From JAHQVK01 sp039819565 (lineage in GTDB: Bacteria; Myxococcota; Kuafuiibacteriia; Kuafuiibacteriales; Kuafuiibacteriaceae): a stretch of 9,060 nucleotides of DNA. The stretch is from contig JBCBRU010000354.1 of NCBI GenBank assembly GCA_039819565.1, positions 1 through 9,060 on the forward strand, given 5' to 3'. This document shows, piece by piece, positions 1 through 5,022 of this stretch. The notes beneath the pieces are model-generated. The model was given only the letters and a program-made list of their open reading frames with translations, was not told where the DNA came from and searched no databases. The translations under genes and the position numbers were made by a program. Numbering within the stretch: the first letter of the stretch is position 1; the number at the start of each line of letters is the position of its first letter.

Positions 1-51
1 CCTGATCCTTTACCGCCACCTCGTTGTAACCGCAGGCGGTAAAGGATCAGG
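1..51. repeat. Perfect 17-bp inverted repeat at the left window end (likely fold-back artefact)
   Basis: Positions 1-17 (CCTGATCCTTTACCGCC) are the exact reverse complement of 35-51, separated by 17 nt. The forward reading of the spacer puts a TAA (27-29) in the lemA frame. The reverse complement of 1-34, joined to 52 onward, instead reads in frame as C-G-Y-N-E-V-A-V-K-D-Q and then the LemA sequence D-V-Q-A-A-W. The terminal 34 bases are therefore most simply the upstream part of lemA in inverted orientation, as in a template-switch or fold-back chimera. A real hairpin cannot be excluded from sequence alone, but the restored lipobox makes it unlikely. Confidence 0.85.
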
Positions 52-545
52 ACGTCCAAGCCGCCTGGGCCGAGGTCCAAAACCAATACCAGCGGCGCGC
101 AGACCTCGTCCCCAACCTGGTCAACGTCGTCAAAGGGGCAGCCGACTTCGAAAAAGAGACCCTGGAGGCGGTGGTCAAAGCACGCTCCGAGGCGGCAGGA
201 ATAAAGATCGACAAGTCGGTCCTGGACGACCCTCAGGCCTTCCAGAAGTTCGAGGCTTCGCAACAGCAGTTGTCGAGCGCACTTTCCCGGCTCCTCGTGA
301 CGGTGGAGCGATATCCAGAGCTGAAGGCGACGCAGGCCTTCCGCGACCTTTCGGTGCAGCTCGAAGGCACGGAGAATCGCATCGCGGTAGCCCGCCGCCG
401 CTACATCGAGGCGGTCTCTACGTATAACAAGGTCGTTCTCACCTTCCCCTCGATGATCGGGGCTCAGCTTCGCGGGATGGACGTGCGCCCCACGTTCCAG
501 GCTTCTTCGCCCAACGCCGACCAAGCACCGAAGGTCGAGTTTTGA
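36..545 (+). CDS. lemA: LemA family membrane/lipoprotein, 5'-truncated by the window edge
   Basis: The gene is open in frame from the window edge to TGA 543-545. It shows the LemA hallmark region A-A-W-A-E-V-Q-N-Q-Y-Q-R-R-A-D-L-V-P-N-L-V (75-131), followed by V-K-G-A-A, and the C-terminal signature Y-N-x-x-V at 421-435 with F-P-S-M-I just after. LemA proteins are short helical envelope proteins with one N-terminal membrane anchor or lipid anchor; their biochemical role is poorly defined. The true start lies outside the window. The reverse complement of bases 1-34 supplies Cys-Gly-Tyr-Asn, the usual lipobox end, in the correct frame, so the mature protein is nearly complete. An internal ATG at 171 is not the start, since conserved sequence precedes it. 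The stop overlaps the TTG start of the next gene, so lemA heads an operon with two TPM-domain genes, a very common partnership. Family assignment is firm; the first ~12 codons are disturbed by the fold-back. Confidence 0.93.
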   Translation, partial: AVKDQDVQAAWAEVQNQYQRRADLVPNLVNVVKGAADFEKETLEAVVKARSEAAGIKIDKSVLDDPQAFQKFEASQQQLSSALSRLLVTVERYPELKATQAFRDLSVQLEGTENRIAVARRRYIEAVSTYNKVVLTFPSMIGAQLRGMDVRPTFQASSPNADQAPKVEF

Positions 546-1390
546 GGAGGGGGGCGCTGGGGCTTGCCCTGGCCGCGGGGCTCATCGCTGCCGCCACCTC
601 CGCGAGGGCAGAGGAGCTGGCCGTCCCCACCCTGGAACGTCGGATAAACGACCTGGCCGGGCTCCTCCCTGTGGAGCGCAGTGATGTTCTCGAAGCGCGG
701 CTCGCCGCCTACGAGGACCGCACCGGTCATCAGTTTGCGGTGCTGATTATCCCTCGTCTCGAGGGACAGCCCATCGAGGACTTCGCCATCCGAGTGGCCG
801 AGGCTTGGAAGCTCGGGGATGCGAGCCGAGACGACGGCCTGTTGTTCGTCGTCTCTAAGGACGACCGAAAGATGCGGATCGAAGTGGGATACGGCCTCGA
901 GGGCGCCGTCACGGATCTCGGGGCCAAGCGGGTGCTCGATCGCGTGCAGGGCTTCTTTCGAGCCGGTGATTTCGCGGGAGGCCTCGAGGAGGGGGTGGGA
1001 GCGCTAATGCGTCTCGCGGAAGGCGAGTCGGTGGGTCCTGCCCCCGCCCCGCGAAACCGGGCTCCGCAAGACCTCACCGGCAAGGGCTTCAGCCCCGGCC
1101 TTCTCATCGTCCTCATGGTGGCCGTCCTCCTCGGACGGTGGATCGCGATCCTGGCCGCGGCAGGAGTCGCGGCCGTAGCGGCGAGCTACGGAGCGGGAGG
1201 ACTCATGGCCGGAGCAGCGCTCGGGGCTCTCATCGCGCTGATGGGCTTTCGAGGGGGCCGAAGCGGCGGCGGGGGCTTCATCTTCCTTCCCGACGGAGAC
1301 TCTTTCGGGGGCGGAGGGGGCGGCGGCTTTGACTCCTTCGACGGCGGGGGCGGAGACTTCGGCGGCGGCGGAGCCTCCGGGGACTGGTGA
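542..1390 (+). CDS. Secreted TPM-domain protein (YgcG type) with Gly-rich C-terminus
   Basis: A 282-residue protein. The start is TTG 542, which overlaps the lemA stop (TTGA); it is the only in-frame start that keeps the signal peptide, and AAGG at 531-534 lies 7 nt upstream. Residues 1-23 form a signal peptide (two Arg, hydrophobic core, T-S-A-R-A before E24). Residues 28-160 are a TPM domain (Pfam TPM_phosphatase, former DUF477), with V-P-x-L-x-x-R-I-N-D-L-A-G-L-L-P at its start and the core D-D-G-L-L-F-V-V-S-K-D-D-R-K-M-R-I-E-V-G (98-116) ending in Y-G-L-E-G. Hydrophobic segments at about 184-199 and 201-235 anchor it, and the tail (239-282) is nearly all Gly with Phe/Ser/Asp, ending G-D-W, as is typical of YgcG-like proteins. 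The bulk of the TPM domain should sit outside the cytoplasmic membrane. In some homologues TPM domains act as acid phosphatases or help assemble membrane complexes; which applies here is unknown. Confidence 0.92.
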   Translation: MRRGALGLALAAGLIAAATSARAEELAVPTLERRINDLAGLLPVERSDVLEARLAAYEDRTGHQFAVLIIPRLEGQPIEDFAIRVAEAWKLGDASRDDGLLFVVSKDDRKMRIEVGYGLEGAVTDLGAKRVLDRVQGFFRAGDFAGGLEEGVGALMRLAEGESVGPAPAPRNRAPQDLTGKGFSPGLLIVLMVAVLLGRWIAILAAAGVAAVAASYGAGGLMAGAALGALIALMGFRGGRSGGGGFIFLPDGDSFGGGGGGGFDSFDGGGGDFGGGGASGDW

Positions 1391-1393
1391 GCC

Positions 1394-2017
1394 ATGGGTG
1401 TCTTTAGTGACCAGGAGCGGGCCGATATCGCGGGAGCTATTCGGGAGATCGAAGAGCGCACCGCGGGCGAGCTGGTGGTACACGTCGTTGAACGCAGCGC
1501 CGATTATGCCGCCCCTCGGGGACTCGCGTCATTGGCCGTAGGTCTGGGCCTCGCCAAGGTCCTCGTCCTCGAGTCTCCCTCGACGCTTTCCGTCTGGTCC
1601 CTCGAGGTGGCCGGACTGGGCGTCGCGCTCATCTATCTCGCGACCGGTATCCCGTGGCTTCTACGTCGGGTGGTCCCGCCCCGGAACCTTCACCGGGCCG
1701 TCCACCAACGCGCCCTCCGGGCCTTCACGGAAGACCGTGTGCACGTCACGAAGGACGCCACCGGGGTACTCATCCTCATCTCTGAGGCCGAGCGACGCGT
1801 GGAGATCCTCGCGGACGCGGGCATCCACGCCCGGGTCGGCACCTCCGGCTGGGAGAAGTATGTCGCCGATCTCATCGCCGCGATTCGCGAACGACGCGCG
1901 GGGGCGGGCACCGTAGACCTGATCCGCGCCCTGGGGCGAGAGCTTCAGGCTGCGGTGCCTCCGGTAGGTGACAACCCCGACGAGCTCGCCAACGAAGTCA
2001 TCGTCTCCAAGAGCTAG
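1394..2017 (+). CDS. Second TPM-domain membrane protein of the lemA operon
   Basis: A 207-residue protein starting at ATG 1394, only 3 nt after the previous stop; no clear Shine-Dalgarno is visible, which fits translational coupling. It has no signal peptide. The N-terminus (residues 5-40: D-Q-E-R-A-D-I-A-G-A-I-R-E-I-E-E-R-T-A-G-E-L-V-V-H-V-V) matches the opening of the TPM fold. Two hydrophobic stretches (about 43-60 and 68-90) interrupt it, and the fold resumes at 107-190 with F-T-E-D-R-V-H-V-T-K-D-A-T-G-V-L-I-L-I-S-E-A-E-R-R-V-E-I-L-A-D. This split domain around a membrane hairpin is the known layout of the smaller TPM protein that accompanies LemA and YgcG-like proteins. It probably works with its two neighbours in the cell envelope. 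The family call rests on motif recognition; a precise role cannot be given. Confidence 0.86.
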   Translation: MGVFSDQERADIAGAIREIEERTAGELVVHVVERSADYAAPRGLASLAVGLGLAKVLVLESPSTLSVWSLEVAGLGVALIYLATGIPWLLRRVVPPRNLHRAVHQRALRAFTEDRVHVTKDATGVLILISEAERRVEILADAGIHARVGTSGWEKYVADLIAAIRERRAGAGTVDLIRALGRELQAAVPPVGDNPDELANEVIVSKS

Positions 2018-2023
2018 TTTGGG

Positions 2024-2060
2024 AGCCCTAGTCCGGCGTCGGATTAGTTCGCCGGAGGCT
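2024..2060. terminator. Possible bidirectional terminator between convergent genes
   Basis: TCCGGCG (2032-2038) pairs with CGCCGGA (2050-2056), and AGCC (2024-2027) can pair with GGCT (2057-2060) after a small bulge. The hairpin lies between the stop of the TPM gene (2017) and the stop of the minus-strand lipoprotein (2044-2046) and overlaps the latter's 3' end. There is no T-tract on either strand, so this is a weak call from position and symmetry. Confidence 0.3.
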
Positions 2061-3111
2061 GGAAGTTCGGATCCTGGGTGATGACGATCCGGTCGATCTG
2101 GGCGTTCGTCTCTCGATACACCACTTCAAGACGGTGGGATCCCGGCTGGAGGTCGAACTCGGCTGCCGCTTCGCCGGCCGGCGTGTCGTGAACATCATCC
2201 CAGGTCCAGGCCCCGGCGCTGATCGCGTTGAGGTCGTTCCACTGGACGTATTCGGAGCTGTCGACGCGTACCCAAAAGGAGTCGCTGTCGGTATCCGTGG
2301 CTCGAACCCGACCGAAGATGCGGGCGGGACCCGCTTGCGAGACCGTGAAGTCGAAGACGGCGCGTCCCACGTCCGTGGTCGAACCCGGGTCGGCGTTGAG
2401 GTCGCCTGCGGTTTGGGCCACGAACATGCCCCCCGAGGCGGCCATGTCCGTGAGGGTTTGGAAGGGCCCCATCAGGCTCATCGCCTCCGCCTCGATGGTG
2501 ACTTCGCTCTCGACTCCGGCGTCGGGGGCCGGGGCGCCGAGATCGAGAGCTCCCGCGTCGGGCGCCTCGACAACCCCTTGGTCTGGAGCTTGCCCAGCGT
2601 CCGTACCCGGGTTGGCGGGAAGGCCGAGTTCGGTTTGGAAGTATTGAGAGATGCAGCCGACTTCGAAGTCGGTGAGGACGAGCCCGGTAGGCATCCGGCC
2701 CCCGCAGGGATACGGGCCTCCGCCGATTTTCTGCATCAGCAACGAGCCCGGGACATCGCTCGCCCGAAGATAGGGCGCGGAGCCACAGGCCATGCTGCTG
2801 GGCTGGCTCTCGAGGCGGGCGATGAGACCGGCGCTTTCGAGATCCAAGCCGGAGGCCGAGGCTTCCGAGGAGTGACAGGCACGTTGCGCACACCCCTTAG
2901 GCGCAGCTGAGCTTGCGAGGATGGTCTCCACCACGTCTGGGCAAGCTTCACCCGCGCCCGGAACCTGAACCCCAAGGTCCGACTCCCCGGGCAGGGCCGG
3001 TGGCTCAGCTCCAAAGCGAGCCGGATCCTCGATTCCACCGAGGCACCCGGAAGCGGCGAGAGAGAGAGCCGAAGTGCACAGACCGCCCCTCAGAGACGTT
3101 GAGTATCTCAT
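2044..3111 (-). CDS. Lipoprotein with cytochrome-c-like domain and C-terminal CBM6/35-like domain
   Basis: A 355-residue protein starting at ATG 3111-3109. Residues 1-23 form a lipoprotein signal ending A-S-G-C23. Residues 57-160 resemble the small cytochrome-c-like modules of myxobacterial and planctomycete lipoproteins: C74-A-Q-R-A-C79-H80, then S-G-L-D-L, Cys109, P-G-S-L-L-M-Q-K-I, Cys136, R139-M140-P141 (the usual distal Met motif) and D-F-E-V-G-C-I-S-Q-Y-F. The haem motif is CX4CH rather than CXXCH, so covalent haem binding is uncertain; the extra Cys could form disulphides instead. Residues 168-203 are an Asp/Ala/Gly/Pro-rich linker. Residues 204-347 (T-I-E-A-E-A-M at the start, regular beta pattern, I-D-R-I-V-I near the end) fit the CBM6/35 beta-sandwich. 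The mature protein is probably anchored in the outer membrane and could bind a polymer and take part in redox chemistry; this is inference. No Shine-Dalgarno is visible. An overlapping plus-strand frame (2134-2910) lacks such motifs and was discarded. Confidence 0.82.
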   Translation of the reverse strand: MRYSTSLRGGLCTSALSLAASGCLGGIEDPARFGAEPPALPGESDLGVQVPGAGEACPDVVETILASSAAPKGCAQRACHSSEASASGLDLESAGLIARLESQPSSMACGSAPYLRASDVPGSLLMQKIGGGPYPCGGRMPTGLVLTDFEVGCISQYFQTELGLPANPGTDAGQAPDQGVVEAPDAGALDLGAPAPDAGVESEVTIEAEAMSLMGPFQTLTDMAASGGMFVAQTAGDLNADPGSTTDVGRAVFDFTVSQAGPARIFGRVRATDTDSDSFWVRVDSSEYVQWNDLNAISAGAWTWDDVHDTPAGEAAAEFDLQPGSHRLEVVYRETNAQIDRIVITQDPNFQPPAN

Positions 3112-3292
3112 GCGCGGCGTCTAGCACGGTCAACACAGGCTTCGTAACCGCAGGATGGCGGACACCCGCGGCCCCCTCTCGTCTCAACACATCCAACGCA
3201 TCTTTGGCAGGAACAGCCACCTCCCGAGAGACATAAGTGTGCATTCCGCGCTCGAAAGAGACACGCGTCACGCTTCGAGCGGCAAACCCCAT
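3005..3292 (-). CDS. Doubtful small ORF overlapping the lipoprotein start
   Basis: ATG at 3292-3290 is preceded on the minus strand by a GAGGG-like Shine-Dalgarno and opens a 95-codon frame. Residues 17-32 read T-Y-V-S-R-E-V-A-V-P-A-K-D-A-L-D, which recalls the opening strand and helix of SRPBCC/START proteins (V-S-R-x-V-x-A-P-A). After that the sequence becomes Arg/Ser-rich and unconvincing, and the last ~105 bp overlap the lipoprotein gene in another frame. It could be a decayed SRPBCC gene or chance. I give it low weight. Confidence 0.15.
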   Translation of the reverse strand: MGFAARSVTRVSFERGMHTYVSREVAVPAKDALDVLRREGAAGVRHPAVTKPVLTVLDAAHEILNVSEGRSVHFGSLSRRFRVPRWNRGSGSLWS

Positions 3293-3474
3293 GAGGAACC
3301 CTCTTGGACCGCCGGTTGGGGTGTAGCCGTGACCGAGCACCCTTTCGCATCAAGTTACACCGGAGGCTTACGGCGTAGGGTTCTCGGCACAAGGTAGGCA
3401 TGAGTACGCGGACGGTCGGGCGAAAAAAAGCTCCGCGGCGCGGTCACAGTCCGGTCCGAACCGCATCGAAGTAG
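3112..3474. other. Spacer between divergent genes; promoters expected, none clear
   Basis: This stretch separates the minus-strand lipoprotein (start 3111) from the plus-strand barrel-protein gene (start 3475), so it must hold both promoters. I see no convincing -35/-10 pair. A run of seven A at 3422-3428 and a short GGTCCGAACC imperfect dyad (3453-3462) lie upstream of the plus-strand gene. A minus-strand frame open from GTG 3340 to 3005 is discussed separately. No tRNA or transposon end is visible. Confidence 0.6.
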
Positions 3475-4098
3475 ATGATGAACAACTCCAAGAGCCCCGG
3501 CTTGAGTCTCGAAGTGACGGTGTATCGAGTGGTATCGCCCTCCGAGTTTGACGCTCTGCAGTTATCCACCCGCCACGAGATCGGCCGTCTCGAGGGCTTT
3601 CACGCCGGACTGAGTCTGAGAGGGGCGGAGGAGCCGGGGCTGCGAGCCGACGTCGCGCTGTGGACGAGCCTTGGAGTGGCCAGAGAGGCCGCGGAAGTCC
3701 TCATGAACGCCCCTCGCTTCACTTTGTTCAGAGGCGCCGTGGAGAGCGTTCGCCATTTGGCCCACTACCGAGCCCCGAGCTTAGAGACGTGGCGCGCGCT
3801 GGGCCGAGGCCCGGTGCTCGAGGTGGCGGCCTACCGAAGCCATCCTGGCACCGACATGGACGGACTTCAGAGGGCGGTGCACGATGCCCTTCCGGGAGTC
3901 CGGGGTATGCACGAAGCTTTTGCCAGCCCTCGCCAAGACGGCGAGGAAGGTCACCTCGATCTCATCGCCTGGGCGGACCTGGCGTCGATCCAGGCCGCCC
4001 CTCCGCAGGTCATGGCCCAAAACCCGGGCGTGGGTCCATTCTTCGCGTCGATCGAGGAGACCCACGTGTTCGACCCCTTTGAGGTCATCCGTGGCTGA
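3475..4098 (+). CDS. Tandem ABM-like (dimeric alpha/beta barrel) protein, internally duplicated
   Basis: A 207-residue soluble protein with no signal peptide. ATG codons lie at 3475 and 3478; GAAG at 3468-3471 gives better spacing for the second, so residue 2 may be the real start. The two halves are copies of one fold. Residues 12-99 begin L-E-V-T-V-Y-R-V and contain R-L-E-G-F-H-A-G-L-S-L-R; residues 114-201 begin L-E-V-A-A-Y-R-S and contain V-R-G-M-H-E-A-F. Both continue with an acidic, Gly-rich turn, then A-D-V-A-L-W or L-D-L-I-A-W, a helix with Ala, and a closing helix and strand. This strand-helix-strand pattern fits the dimeric alpha/beta barrel (ABM/EthD/stress-response barrel) superfamily, where two modules form one barrel. 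Family members include cofactor-free monooxygenases, haem-degrading enzymes and ligand binders; no catalytic residue can be assigned. The 3' end overlaps the sigma-factor gene by 8 nt, so the two are co-translated and probably functionally linked. Fold assignment is by eye. Confidence 0.65.
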   Translation: MMNNSKSPGLSLEVTVYRVVSPSEFDALQLSTRHEIGRLEGFHAGLSLRGAEEPGLRADVALWTSLGVAREAAEVLMNAPRFTLFRGAVESVRHLAHYRAPSLETWRALGRGPVLEVAAYRSHPGTDMDGLQRAVHDALPGVRGMHEAFASPRQDGEEGHLDLIAWADLASIQAAPPQVMAQNPGVGPFFASIEETHVFDPFEVIRG

Positions 4099-4990
4099 CC
4101 TTCATGCCCTATGGGACGAGACGGGGGCTGAGGAAGACGAGGCTCTCGTCCAGGCCGCGGTCCGTGGTCAGCGGAGCGCGCTCACCACCCTCGTCGAGCG
4201 TCACCAGCCCTTCCTCTATCACGTCGCCTTGCGCCTCGTTCTCGCACCTGCGGATGCCGAAGATCTAGCGCAAGAGGCTTTGCTTCGAATTCTGACCCAT
4301 CTCAGCCAGTACGCCGGTAAAGCCCGCTTTCGCACTTGGGCCTATCGAATCCTGGTCAACTGCTTCCGGCAGCGGAAGCGGCGAAAGATGGAGAGTTCGA
4401 TCACGTCGTTTACCGCTTTCGGAGAGGAGCTCGACGAGCTCCCCTCTGCGCCTCTCCATCTCCCCGCTCCCCTGGAGCCGGACCGAGCGCTTCTCGTAGA
4501 AGAAACGAAGGTCGGATGCATGATCGGGATGCTCATGTGCCTGGACCGCGAGCAGCGCCTGACCTACGTGCTCGGCGACGCGCTGGGGGTGCCGAGCCCT
4601 CTTGCCGCCGAGATTCTCGAAGTGAGCCCGGCGACTTTTCGCAAGCGACTCGAACGCGCGCGAAGAGATCTTCGAACGTTCATGCACGACAAGTGCGGCC
4701 TCATGAACGAGGCCAACCCGTGTCGATGCGAGCGGAAGACCCGGGCCTTCATCGAGAAGGGTTGGGTGGATCCCGCACGGCGGCGGTTCACCCCCCGAAG
4801 GGTCGACGAGGCCCGAGCCCAAGCTCGGGATCGCCTTCGGGTCGTGGCCTCGGCCGCGCATACGCGCGACGTGGAACTCTACCGCAGTCACCCCAGGGTG
4901 GAGAGCCCGAACTTCGCGCAGCGGATCCGCGAGCTCTTGGATGACCCGGAGCTTCGACGCGGACTCGATCTCGCGGACCCCGCGCCTTGA
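4091..4990 (+). CDS. ECF sigma-70 factor with Cys-rich C-terminal extension
   Basis: The start is GTG 4091, 8 nt inside the previous gene, with GAGG at 4081-4084 six nt upstream; a much earlier in-frame ATG (3884) lies inside the previous gene and gives non-sigma sequence. The product has 299 residues. Region 2 spans about 18-98: A-L-V-Q-A-A-V-R-G, D-A-E-D-L-A-Q-E-A-L-L-R-I at 55-67, and F-R-T-W-A-Y-R-I-L-V-N at 80-90. Region 4 spans about 130-198, with D-R-E-Q-R-L-T-Y-V at 152-160 and the helix-turn-helix E-I-L-E-V-S-P-A-T-F-R-K-R-L-E-R-A-R at 174-191. A further ~100 residues follow, opening C202-G-L-x-N-x-x-N-P-C211-R-C213 and continuing R-K-T-R-A-F-I-E-K-G-W-V-D-P, a tail I recall from a group of ECF factors but cannot name exactly. 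No anti-sigma factor is adjacent, so the tail or the upstream barrel protein may regulate activity. The three Cys could bind metal or sense redox state; that is inference. Confidence 0.88.
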   Translation: MADLHALWDETGAEEDEALVQAAVRGQRSALTTLVERHQPFLYHVALRLVLAPADAEDLAQEALLRILTHLSQYAGKARFRTWAYRILVNCFRQRKRRKMESSITSFTAFGEELDELPSAPLHLPAPLEPDRALLVEETKVGCMIGMLMCLDREQRLTYVLGDALGVPSPLAAEILEVSPATFRKRLERARRDLRTFMHDKCGLMNEANPCRCERKTRAFIEKGWVDPARRRFTPRRVDEARAQARDRLRVVASAAHTRDVELYRSHPRVESPNFAQRIRELLDDPELRRGLDLADPAP

Positions 4991-5022
4991 CAATCGGGGG
5001 CTGGAGAACGAGCCGAAGCAAA

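Noticed and set aside
26..36. 11-bp GTAACCGCAGG shared between the left end and about 3140-3150
   Set aside because: Flanking sequence is unrelated and the left copy lies partly in the fold-back junction; chance is the simplest explanation.
1250..1390. Low-complexity GGC/GGG-rich tract considered as a DNA repeat array
   Set aside because: It encodes the normal Gly-rich tail of a YgcG-type TPM protein and has no regular repeat unit at the DNA level.
2134..2910. Long plus-strand open frame (258 codons) antisense to the lipoprotein gene
   Set aside because: It lacks any recognisable motif, while the minus strand encodes a lipobox, a cytochrome-c-like domain and a beta-sandwich; it is a GC-rich shadow frame.
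3884..4090. In-frame upstream extension of the sigma factor starting at ATG 3884
   Set aside because: This part is the barrel-protein gene read in another frame, and its translation is Arg/Ser/Pro-rich. GTG 4091 has a GAGG six nt upstream and begins just before sigma region 2.
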